Source: UBA5336 sp038522375
Lineage (GTDB): Bacteria > Pseudomonadota > Alphaproteobacteria > Caulobacterales > Hyphomonadaceae
Assembly: GCA_038522375.1 (NCBI GenBank)
Contig: JBCBKE010000099.1
Location: 1 to 7,907, forward strand
Length of the DNA: 7,907 nt
Reading direction: 5' to 3'
Shown piece after piece: positions 1 through 6,220 of the stretch; the first letter of the stretch is position 1, and every line of letters starts with the position of its first letter. The position numbers were made by a program, and so were the translations under genes. Below the pieces are notes generated by a model. That model saw nothing but the letters and a program-made list of their open reading frames with translations, made no database searches and was not told the origin of the DNA.

Positions 1-214
1 CGGCAGCCGCCCAAATCCACATGACAACCGTCAGCGCCACAACGATCGATAGCGTGACCATGGACAGCGTTGCTGTTGTCCTCGCAAACGGGTGTGCGCC
101 GAACAAGCGCTTCTTGGCAATGTGGAAGGCCTCGAACGCCAATGACATGAGGCCCGTGGCGATCACGACCGTGATCACGATCATAAGCGTGCCAAAGGCA
201 AACTGGATCAACAT
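1..214 (-). CDS. Partial small membrane protein, possibly two-helix ion-channel family (C-terminus outside window)
   Basis: An open frame reads leftwards from ATG at 212-214 and runs off the window without a stop, giving 71 residues. Two hydrophobic stretches are visible, about residues 4-26 and 48-70, separated by a basic, polar loop (HIAKKRLFGAHPF). The second ends in MWIWAAA. This is an integral inner-membrane protein with a short first half. The layout resembles the small alphaproteobacterial two-TM potassium-channel-like proteins (Ion_trans_2 type), in which a tryptophan/alanine-rich helix start precedes the pore loop and a TxGYGD-like filter. The part that would carry the filter is missing here, so that family is a guess. 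The start is tightly bounded: an in-frame TAA lies only three codons upstream (224-226), and AAGG (222-225) sits about 7 bases before the ATG. A TTG at 218-220 is possible but too close to the AAGG. The gene lies 105 bases downstream of the crotonase gene on the same strand. Confidence 0.72.
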   Translation of the reverse strand, partial: MLIQFAFGTLMIVITVVIATGLMSLAFEAFHIAKKRLFGAHPFARTTATLSMVTLSIVVALTVVMWIWAAA

Positions 215-319
215 GGCCAAGCCTTAGGCGCTTTCGATGCGCGATGAAACGGCTCCAGCGCCGGACGGAGGGCGGGGCGGCAGTGATCGCAAGACGCCCA
301 AACGCCAAGCGCGACGCGG

Positions 320-1159
320 CTACATCGGCGTCCTTCGAAGCTTTGCAAGGTCTGGATACTCTGGTGTTCGTCGCTCTTTCCTGGCCTCGAATGCTTCTCG
401 CATATGCGGCGGCGCCAACATGGCGGCGTTCCACACGCCAATATAATCGAGGGTGTCCGCGGTATTGTGGTCTCTGCCATAGTTGATCATGACCTTCGAA
501 CCCGTCACGGCGATGGGGTTCTTGGATGCGATTTCCCTCGCCGTGGCCATCACGTGCGCGATCATCGCTTCATGGGTATCGAACACATCGTTCACGAGCC
601 CGATTTCCTTGGCCTTCGCCGCGTCCAGCCGCCGGCCGGTATAGGCCATCTCCTTCACCCAGCCCTCGGGGATATAGCGCTGCAGTCTCGGAAAAGTGCC
701 GACATCGGCGGTCATGGCGATGTTTATTTCGGCGATGGTGAAGAAGGCATCGGCCGTACACCAGCGGATATCGCCGGCAGAAATCATGTCGATCGCCCCA
801 CCGATCACGCCGCCATGCAGCGCGAACAGAACCGGTATGCGCGCGTCTTCGAGAACATTGAAACTGGACTGGATCTGCCGAACGTTCGAGCGGAAGGCTT
901 CGGCGGCAACAAACCGGTCCACCTCCTTCGCACCACCGGAAAAATTGGCCAGGTCCATGCCGGCGGAGAAGTGTTTTCCCGTCGACGATATCACGATGAC
1001 ACGCGCCATGGCTTCGCCGTCGATCGTCTCCACGATTTCGGGCAATTCGTTCCAGAACGCCTTTGTCATGGTATTCAACGCGTCTGCACGCTTCATCACA
1101 ATATGCGCAACCTTGTCCTCGATTGTCACATCGAAGCAGTCATAGCCGTTTCGAAGCAT
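320..1159 (-). CDS. Crotonase-family enzyme, delta(3,5)-delta(2,4)-dienoyl-CoA isomerase-like
   Basis: The 279-residue protein has the enoyl-CoA hydratase/isomerase fold. It shows the oxyanion-hole segments HFSAGMDL (63-70) and HGGVIGGAID (115-124). The region 115-250 closely follows mammalian ECH1, including DIRWCTADAFF, MTADVGT and a late SRDH-like segment (YGRDH, 227-231) followed by a TWNMSML-like segment (VWNAAML, 242-248). Three acidic residues, D124, E144 and D152, have the same spacing (20 and 8) as ECH1 D176, E196 and D204, which carry out isomerisation of 3,5-dienoyl-CoA to 2,4-dienoyl-CoA. That supports a role in beta-oxidation of unsaturated acyl-CoA with odd-numbered double bonds, in the cytoplasm. 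There is no peroxisomal or mitochondrial targeting sequence, as expected for a bacterium. The start ATG is preceded by a strong GGGAGGA eight or so bases upstream. The gene is divergent from the lipoprotein gene, and no other beta-oxidation gene is visible nearby. A plain enoyl-CoA hydratase is the main alternative, less likely because of the ECH1-type triad. Confidence 0.9.
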   Translation of the reverse strand: MLRNGYDCFDVTIEDKVAHIVMKRADALNTMTKAFWNELPEIVETIDGEAMARVIVISSTGKHFSAGMDLANFSGGAKEVDRFVAAEAFRSNVRQIQSSFNVLEDARIPVLFALHGGVIGGAIDMISAGDIRWCTADAFFTIAEINIAMTADVGTFPRLQRYIPEGWVKEMAYTGRRLDAAKAKEIGLVNDVFDTHEAMIAHVMATAREIASKNPIAVTGSKVMINYGRDHNTADTLDYIGVWNAAMLAPPHMREAFEARKERRTPEYPDLAKLRRTPM

Positions 1160-1302
1160 CTGTTTCCTCCCTAATTTTGGCAGAGGGTAAGGCGATCAGC
1201 CCCAACCGGCCAGCGCGAAACATGTCGCAACATCAGGAAATCCTTGTGTTCAGACAGGGTTTTGAGAAATGACAGTATGAAACCAATGACAGGATTAGTC
1301 CC
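1160..1302. promoter_or_regulatory. Divergent intergenic region between crotonase and lipoprotein genes
   Basis: These 143 bases separate the minus-strand crotonase gene from the plus-strand lipoprotein gene, so promoters for both units should lie here (inference from layout). Visible sites are the crotonase Shine-Dalgarno (TTTCCTCCC on the plus strand at about 1163-1171) and AGGA at 1291-1294 for the lipoprotein. I see no convincing -35/-10 pair on either strand. Confidence 0.45.
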
Positions 1303-2082
1303 ATGCGCCCCGTTTCAGTTCATTTCCGACCCCGCATGCGGCTGTTGGTTGGCCCCGCACTGGCTGGGGTCTTGTCGGTTTCCGCCTGCGAGACAGCGGA
1401 TACAGAGGCGCTCGGAGCTGTGTTGGGGGAGGTTCTCGTCGGCGCCAACAGCGCAGCGGGTGATATCGATGGTCTGACCAGCCTCGAAATCGAACAGGGG
1501 CTCCGTGAAGCGCTCACGGTCGGAACAGAACGGGTTGCCTCGCAACTCGGCGCTGAGAACGGTTACTTTGGTGATCCGCAGATCAGGATCCCGTTGCCGG
1601 GACAGCTTGACGACCTGCAATCGGGGCTTTCGCGGGTTGGATTGTCGGCACCGCTCGACGAGCTCGAACTGAAACTCAACCGCGCAGCCGAAGACGCTGT
1701 TCCCGAGGGAAAACGGTTGGTGATCGCCGCTGTGTCTCAGATTACCCTCGAAGACGCCGTCGGCATTCTCAAGGGTGGCGACAATGCCGCAACGCTGTTC
1801 CTGCGCAGCAAGACCGAAACCGGCCTGCAGGACGCCCTGACCCCCCACATGGACAATGCGCTCACCAGCACGGGCGCTTACACGGCGCTTGACGACGTGG
1901 CGCGCGGCAATGGTCTTGGCGGGCTGACGGCAAGCCTGAAGTCCGACCTGACGGCCACAGCCGTGGACAAGGGGTTGGACGGCCTGTTTTTCTATCTTGC
2001 TTCCGAGGAGAAGAAGATCAGGGACAACCCGGTTGCGCGAACCAGCGACATCCTTCGCAAGGTCTTCGGAGCAAACGCATGA
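1303..2082 (+). CDS. DUF4197-family putative lipoprotein
   Basis: The protein has 259 residues. A basic N-terminus (to R13) is followed by a hydrophobic stretch (about 14-28) and a lipobox-like VSAC ending at C29, so it is probably exported, cleaved and lipidated. The mature part looks like DUF4197: a GLREAL segment (64-69), a repeated pattern of charged amphipathic helices, an ITLEDAVGILKGG segment near 147-159, and the characteristic end, SEEKKIRDNP then a RTSDILRKVFG motif. The function of this family is not established. The chosen ATG has AGGA 8 bases upstream. An internal ATG at 1336 (residue 12) would still leave a short signal peptide but has no Shine-Dalgarno. The stop codon overlaps the next gene's ATG (ATGA), so the two are probably translationally coupled. 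It is the first gene of the rightward series. Confidence 0.85.
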   Translation: MRPVSVHFRPRMRLLVGPALAGVLSVSACETADTEALGAVLGEVLVGANSAAGDIDGLTSLEIEQGLREALTVGTERVASQLGAENGYFGDPQIRIPLPGQLDDLQSGLSRVGLSAPLDELELKLNRAAEDAVPEGKRLVIAAVSQITLEDAVGILKGGDNAATLFLRSKTETGLQDALTPHMDNALTSTGAYTALDDVARGNGLGGLTASLKSDLTATAVDKGLDGLFFYLASEEKKIRDNPVARTSDILRKVFGANA

Positions 2083-3089
2083 TCAGGCGATTTCGCCACG
2101 AGGTACTGGACGGGGAAATTGCCGGCGTTGAGTTCGGCGACCCGCTCAAGCCGGTATCTGCCGTCTGGTTCCACGCCACCGGCTTCAACGCGATGACATA
2201 TCAATCGATCCTGGCGCCCCTCGGACTGCGGGCCCGGGTGATGGCGATAGACCTCAGGGGGCATGGCCTGACAACGCTCAGCGCCGCACCCAGGAAGCTC
2301 AAGACCTGGAAAAGGTTCAGGGATGACGTTATCGCCTGGATGCTGGACCACTTGCCGACGCACGACGTCAATGGGGAGCAGAAGACCCGCGGCGTGGTGC
2401 TGGGGGGGCATTCAATGGGCGGATGCGTTTCACTCCTGGTGGCCGGCGAAAGGCCGGATCTGGTCAAGGGGCTTGTTCTGGCCGACCCTGTCATTCTGTC
2501 GCCGCGCCTCTATCGCATGAACCATATTGCACCGTTCCTCAACGCCATGACGACGAACGGATCAGCCATGGTGAAGCAGGCCAAGCGGCGCCGACCGAGC
2601 TTTCCGAGCGCGGAGATTGCAAGGAGCAAGTACAAGGGGCGCGGTGCGTTCACGACATGGCGCGACCCTTTCCTTGATGACTATCTCCTCGATGGGCTGA
2701 GCCGGACCGACGGCGGTACAGACAAGGACGACGCCGAACAGCAGTGGAGCCTTACCTGCACGCCCGACTGGGAAGCTGCGACGTTCGGCGCCCAGCGGAA
2801 CCGGCCATGGGCCGCGCTCAGGTCTGTCCGGGACAGCCGGATCCCGCTGACGATCCTGCGCGCTGAAACAGGTTCGGTCATGTCCGATGCAACGGTGCGG
2901 CGTCTCGTGAAACTCAACCCCATGTCCGTCGTCAAGACGTGCCGCGGATCAACGCACTTTCTCCCCATGGAGGCGCCGTACGAGGTACGCGACACGCTAT
3001 CGTCCTATATCTCCCGACTGGTTGAAGGATTTTCCGCCGGCGAGGAAGGCTCGGTTCGACGCATGCTGGACACCGGCGAACGCGGTTGA
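2079..3089 (+). CDS. Alpha/beta hydrolase-fold protein
   Basis: The 336-residue protein has the alpha/beta-hydrolase core. An oxyanion-type HATGF segment lies at 32-36, followed by a DLRGHG strand-loop (58-63), the nucleophile elbow GHSMG with S112, then VLADP (133-137) and a late GSTHFLP with H293 as the likely catalytic histidine. The catalytic acid is less clear: E263 or D270 after the strand LTILRAE is my best guess. Residues 140-240 form an insertion that would serve as a lid or cap, with a basic patch KQAKRRR (166-172). No signal peptide is visible, so it is probably cytoplasmic. The substrate is unknown: esterase, lipase, thioesterase and non-ester hydrolase are all possible. The start overlaps the lipoprotein gene's stop by four bases, and no separate Shine-Dalgarno is obvious, which fits coupling. 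The pair may act together, but nothing in the sequence proves it. Confidence 0.87.
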   Translation: MIRRFRHEVLDGEIAGVEFGDPLKPVSAVWFHATGFNAMTYQSILAPLGLRARVMAIDLRGHGLTTLSAAPRKLKTWKRFRDDVIAWMLDHLPTHDVNGEQKTRGVVLGGHSMGGCVSLLVAGERPDLVKGLVLADPVILSPRLYRMNHIAPFLNAMTTNGSAMVKQAKRRRPSFPSAEIARSKYKGRGAFTTWRDPFLDDYLLDGLSRTDGGTDKDDAEQQWSLTCTPDWEAATFGAQRNRPWAALRSVRDSRIPLTILRAETGSVMSDATVRRLVKLNPMSVVKTCRGSTHFLPMEAPYEVRDTLSSYISRLVEGFSAGEEGSVRRMLDTGERG

Positions 3090-3129
3090 CACCTTCAGCG
3101 TTTCAGCTGCGCCAGCCAGGCTACCACCG

Positions 3130-3158
3130 TTGACCGAATCATGCGTTCTTGTTACGTT
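3130..3158 (+). promoter_or_regulatory. Candidate sigma-70-type promoter for rmuC
   Basis: TTGACC (3130-3135) is followed after 17 bases by TACGTT (3153-3158), about 23 bases before the rmuC ATG. The -35 matches five of six consensus bases; the -10 matches three of six. The spacing is ideal and would give a leader of about 17 bases that still contains the Shine-Dalgarno. Prediction only. Confidence 0.3.
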
Positions 3159-3181
3159 CACAAGTCTTCAGAGAGGTCGCG

Positions 3182-4549
3182 ATGGAACCGGTGCTCTACA
3201 TTGCCGATAGGCCCTTCGATGCCGTCCATGCGGGTCTTCTGTGCGCGACCCTTGTCGCCATAGGGTTTGGCGTCTGGGCCATCATCAATCGGAATACCCA
3301 GCGCATGGTTTGGAAGCTGGAGCGCACGTCACTCGACAATGCAGTCTTGGACACGCAGTCAGCGATGGCCGTAATGGAGTCTCGACTCAGCGCAGCTGAG
3401 CAGCGGGCAATCGTTGCAGAACAGAGTTTGGCGGTGATCGAGTCCCGTACGGCTGAAAACCAGCAACAATTCTCCGCCATGGCCCAGGCGGCTGTGCGAT
3501 CAGCCCATGAAAGCTTTACGGAGCGAGCCAACGAGACATTTGCGCGTCATCAGCAATCGGCCCAGGCCACGCTACAATCGCTCATTGCACCGATCAACGA
3601 GACGTTCGAAGCCTTCAAGGAGCGGGTCGAAACGCTTGAGACGGTGCGAACCGAGGACAAGACCGCGATTTTCGAACAGGTTCGCGCGATCAACGACCAA
3701 CTCGTTGAGAACCGCGCGGTAACCGGAAAGCTGGTCACTGCGCTTTCAGCGCCTCAAGGGGGCGGCCGCTGGGGCGAGGAGAGCCTCCGTAACGTCCTCG
3801 AGATGGCGGGGCTTTCTACCCACGCAGACTTCATGGAGCAGACGAATGACCAGGTCGATGGCAAGGTCCAGCGGCCCGATGTGATCATTCGAATGCCCGG
3901 TGGCCGGGAAATCGTGATCGACGCCAAGGTCAGTGTCCACGATTTCCTTCTCGCTGCCGAAACCCAAGACGTTGCAGAGCAGAATACGCTCCTGGCAGGC
4001 CATGCCCGGAAGATGCGGGACCATGTGAAACGCCTTGCGGCGAAGGAATACTGGAAGGATTTCAGCGACAGGGTCGATTTTGTTGCCATGTACGTGCCCG
4101 GCGAGAACTTCTATGCGGCAGCGCTCCAACATGACAGGGACCTGTTTGATTTCGCCGCACGGAACCGCGTCCTGATTGTCACGCCGTCGACACTGATCGC
4201 CCTGGCAAAGGCAGTTGCCTATGGCTGGCGTCAGGAAGAGGCGGCGGGAAACGCGCGCGAAGCTGCCCTGTTGGGACAGGATCTCTACGAAGCCCTCTGC
4301 GCCATGGGCGCGCACCTGGATCGCGTCGGCAAATCACTCGGCCATGCGGTCGGGAGCTACAACGCCTTAGTCGGCTCGATCGAACGGAATGTGCTTCCAA
4401 AAGGGCGCCGTTTCGAAACGCTGCAAATAGCCCAGCCTGGCGCTAAGGCGCTGGCGGACCCGCTACCGATCGAAGAGCCGGTACGCCGCCCTACGCCGGA
4501 TGGCGAACTGTCAACTGTTCCGTCACGTTCTGCCGATGAAGCTGCTTGA
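3182..4549 (+). CDS. rmuC: RmuC-family DNA recombination/maintenance protein
   Basis: With the ATG at 3182 the protein has 455 residues, close to the usual RmuC length. An N-terminal hydrophobic helix (about residues 17-35) probably anchors it in the inner membrane. Residues about 45-180 are polar, rich in Glu, Gln and Ala and probably coiled-coil. The RmuC domain follows, with GGGRWGE (193-199), RPDVIIRMPGG (231-241), IDAKVS (246-251), YVPGE (304-308) and VTPSTL (333-338). P232-D233 and D247-A248-K249 fit a PD-(D/E)XK nuclease signature, in line with earlier predictions that RmuC is nuclease-like. In E. coli, loss of rmuC raises inversion at short inverted repeats; its biochemical activity is not settled. 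The reading frame is open upstream to a TTG at 3149, but the ATG is preceded five bases upstream by AGAGAGG, so I prefer it. The gene is 92 bases after the hydrolase gene and 81 bases before def, so it may have its own promoter. Confidence 0.93.
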   Translation: MEPVLYIADRPFDAVHAGLLCATLVAIGFGVWAIINRNTQRMVWKLERTSLDNAVLDTQSAMAVMESRLSAAEQRAIVAEQSLAVIESRTAENQQQFSAMAQAAVRSAHESFTERANETFARHQQSAQATLQSLIAPINETFEAFKERVETLETVRTEDKTAIFEQVRAINDQLVENRAVTGKLVTALSAPQGGGRWGEESLRNVLEMAGLSTHADFMEQTNDQVDGKVQRPDVIIRMPGGREIVIDAKVSVHDFLLAAETQDVAEQNTLLAGHARKMRDHVKRLAAKEYWKDFSDRVDFVAMYVPGENFYAAALQHDRDLFDFAARNRVLIVTPSTLIALAKAVAYGWRQEEAAGNAREAALLGQDLYEALCAMGAHLDRVGKSLGHAVGSYNALVGSIERNVLPKGRRFETLQIAQPGAKALADPLPIEEPVRRPTPDGELSTVPSRSADEAA

Positions 4550-4558
4550 TCGATCAAG
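4545..4558. repeat. 14-base perfect palindrome at the rmuC stop codon
   Basis: CTTGATCGATCAAG is a perfect palindrome that includes the rmuC TGA. As RNA it could fold into a five-pair stem with a UCGA tetraloop. A short TTTT follows at 4565-4568, but it is not adjacent to the stem, so a standard intrinsic terminator is doubtful. Confidence 0.5.
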
Positions 4559-4595
4559 ACCGATGTTTTCATAGTACTTGTAACCTGGCCCAGCG

Positions 4596-4624
4596 TTGAC
4601 CGCTGCGCCGTCGATGCATACCTA
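4596..4624 (+). promoter_or_regulatory. Candidate promoter for def, possibly giving a leaderless message
   Basis: TTGACC (4596-4601) is followed after 17 bases by TACCTA (4619-4624), a weak -10. The +1 expected from this spacing falls at about 4631, the A of the def ATG. No Shine-Dalgarno lies between. The -35 is the same hexamer, at the same spacing, as the one proposed for rmuC. Weak -10, so low confidence. Confidence 0.22.
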
Positions 4625-4630
4625 GCTCCC

Positions 4631-5152
4631 ATGGCGATACGAGACATACTCACCGTTCCCGACCCCCGGCTGAAAGAGGTGTCTACGCCCGTTGAAGGCG
4701 GCGTGACCGATGAGCACCGGGCGCTCATGGATGATATGTTGGAAACGATGTACGCTGCGCCCGGGATCGGACTGGCGGCCATTCAGGTCGGCGTCCCGCT
4801 GCGGATCATCGTGATGGACCTCTCCGAAGACAAGACCGAGCCCCGCTACTTCGTGAACCCCGAAGTGTTGGAAACCGCCGAAGAAACAAAACCCTACGAG
4901 GAGGGTTGCCTGTCCGTACCGGACGTCTTTGACGACGTGGAACGCCCTGCCCGTTGCCGTCTTCGCTACCTCGATTACGACGGCCAGCAAGTCGAAGAGT
5001 GGGCCGAAGACCTCTACGCCGTGTGCATCCAACACGAAATTGACCACCTGAACGGTGTTGTCTTCATTGATTATCTTTCACGCCTCAAGCGGCAGCGCGC
5101 TGTGGACAAGGTGAAGAAACTCCAGCGTAACAAAGCCCACAGCGCGGCCTGA
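4631..5152 (+). CDS. def: Peptide deformylase
   Basis: The 173-residue enzyme removes the formyl group from the N-terminal methionine of nascent proteins at the ribosome exit. All three signature motifs are present: GIGLAAIQVG (45-54), EGCLSVP (91-97) and QHEIDHLNG (134-142). C93, H135 and H139 bind the metal, usually Fe2+, and E136 is the catalytic base. Length and start (MAIRDILTVPDPRL) are typical of class 1 bacterial deformylases. The basic, Lys/Arg-rich tail (about 152-168) resembles the C-terminal helix that lets E. coli Def bind the ribosome. The start is fixed by family similarity and by the absence of an upstream in-frame start. However, there is no Shine-Dalgarno: the bases before ATG are TACCTAGCTCCC. 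fmt, which installs the formyl group, lies 126 bases downstream. Confidence 0.97.
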   Translation: MAIRDILTVPDPRLKEVSTPVEGGVTDEHRALMDDMLETMYAAPGIGLAAIQVGVPLRIIVMDLSEDKTEPRYFVNPEVLETAEETKPYEEGCLSVPDVFDDVERPARCRLRYLDYDGQQVEEWAEDLYAVCIQHEIDHLNGVVFIDYLSRLKRQRAVDKVKKLQRNKAHSAA

Positions 5153-5156
5153 CGTC

Positions 5157-5282
5157 ATGCAACCCCATGGCGAATTTCCTGATCCGCTCAGCGCTCGCGG
5201 CAGCGCTTCCCCCTTGGTCAGCACGCAGCCTGGCGTCGCCTCCCGTGACAGGGCAATCCGGATGGCAAGGATAACGCCATGA
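5157..5282 (+). CDS. Possible 41-residue ORF bridging def and fmt (uncertain)
   Basis: An ATG four bases after the def stop opens a 41-codon frame that fills the def-fmt gap and ends in TGA inside the fmt start (ATGA, positions 5279-5282). The peptide starts MQPHGEFPDPL and ends RMARITP; I recognise no family. It has no Shine-Dalgarno, although its start lies close enough to the def stop for re-initiation. If translated, it would be placed to couple fmt translation to def. An open frame this short can easily arise by chance in GC-rich DNA, so I treat it as a candidate only. Confidence 0.18.
   Translation: MQPHGEFPDPLSARGSASPLVSTQPGVASRDRAIRMARITP
5190..5207 (+). other. Short hairpin in the def-fmt gap
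   Basis: AGCGCT (5190-5195) and AGCGCT (5202-5207) can pair around a six-base loop to form a six-pair, GC-rich stem. It is followed by TCCCCCTTGG rather than a T-run, so it is not a clear terminator. It might act as a processing or stability element between def and fmt. Confidence 0.28.
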
Positions 5283-6220
5283 CCGCCCTGCGCCTCGCTT
5301 TCATGGGTAGTCCCGATTTCTCGGTGCCGACATTGGACGCCCTGCTCGAGGCCGGCCATGACATTGCCTGCGTCTACTCGCAGCCGCCGAGGCCGGCCGG
5401 TCGTGGCAAGACCTTGCGCAAGACGGCGGTCCATGCCCATGCCGAAGCGTTGGGGCTCGACGTCCGGACGCCCAGGAGCCTGAAACCAGAGGAGCAGCAG
5501 GCCCTTTTTTCAGCGCTCGACCTCGATGCAGCAGTGGTGATTGCCTACGGGTTGATCCTGCCGCAACCAATCCTCGATACGCCGCGCCATGGGTGCATGA
5601 ACCTGCATGCGTCGCGGCTGCCCCGGTGGCGCGGCGCTGCCCCGATCCAGCGCGCAATCATGGCGGGCGACGATATGACTGGGGTCGACGCCATGGTTAT
5701 GGAAGCGGGCCTCGACACCGGACCCATCATCGATCGGGAAACGGCCCGGATCTTTCCCTTCGATACCGCTGGTGACCTGCATGACCGGTTATCGGGCCTC
5801 GCCGCCAAGCTCGCGCCGCCCGCCCTGGCCGGGTATGTGTCGGGCGACCTTGTCCCAACCCGACAACCGGATGAAGGCGTCACCTACGCCCACAAGATCG
5901 TCGCCTCGGACCAGCCTGTGGATTGGACGAAGGATGCCAGAACGGTTGATTGCCAGATCCGAGGGCTCGCCCCTGTCCCCGGCGCCCACTTCCACTGGCA
6001 ACCGACAGGCAGTGAAGCGCGCCTCAAGATGAGAGCACTGGGCAGTCGCGCTGAAACTGGCGAAGGGCCCGCCGGAACCTGCCTTGACGACGCCCTTCTG
6101 GTTGCCTGTGGCACCGGCGCTGTCCGAATTACTCGGTTGCAAAGACCCGGCAAGAGCCCGATGGACGCCGAAGTCTTTCTCAATGGCACGCCGGTGTCGG
6201 CGGGAACGGTCCTGACATGA
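5279..6220 (+). CDS. fmt: Methionyl-tRNA formyltransferase
   Basis: The enzyme transfers a formyl group from 10-formyltetrahydrofolate to Met-tRNAfMet, making the initiator tRNA for bacterial translation. The 313-residue length is normal. The N-terminal Rossmann-type domain has MGSPDFSVP (9-17), PPRPAGRGK (36-44), the folate/catalytic motif NLHASRLPRWRGAAP (108-122) and GLDTGP (144-149). N108, H110 and D146 are the catalytic triad. The region PPRPAGRGKTLRK (36-48) corresponds to the loop that contacts the tRNA acceptor arm. The C-terminal OB-like domain (about 208-313) contains RGLAPVPGAHF (228-238). The ATG at 5279 has AAGGA ending 7 bases upstream. The TGA overlaps the next gene's ATG by four bases, so fmt and the acetyltransferase gene are probably co-translated. 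Confidence 0.97.
   Translation: MTALRLAFMGSPDFSVPTLDALLEAGHDIACVYSQPPRPAGRGKTLRKTAVHAHAEALGLDVRTPRSLKPEEQQALFSALDLDAAVVIAYGLILPQPILDTPRHGCMNLHASRLPRWRGAAPIQRAIMAGDDMTGVDAMVMEAGLDTGPIIDRETARIFPFDTAGDLHDRLSGLAAKLAPPALAGYVSGDLVPTRQPDEGVTYAHKIVASDQPVDWTKDARTVDCQIRGLAPVPGAHFHWQPTGSEARLKMRALGSRAETGEGPAGTCLDDALLVACGTGAVRITRLQRPGKSPMDAEVFLNGTPVSAGTVLT

Noticed and set aside
215..319. Terminator after the crotonase gene
   Set aside because: Only four-pair stems (for example CGGC/GCCG) without a T-run on the minus strand; nothing convincing.
404..1174. 256-codon plus-strand open frame antisense to the crotonase gene
   Set aside because: It lies almost entirely opposite a well-conserved enzyme gene, its product has no recognisable family and looks like an antisense translation of GC-rich coding DNA.
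1211..1232. Short inverted repeat ATGT/ACAT in the divergent intergenic region as a regulator site
   Set aside because: Four-base arms are expected by chance in a region of this size.
3149..3181. TTG start extending RmuC by 11 residues
   Set aside because: The ATG at 3182 has a well-placed AGAGAGG; the TTG has no such site, and the extension would cover the candidate -10 and the Shine-Dalgarno.
3746..4315. 189-codon minus-strand open frame inside rmuC
   Set aside because: It is opposite the conserved RmuC domain and its product shows no family features.
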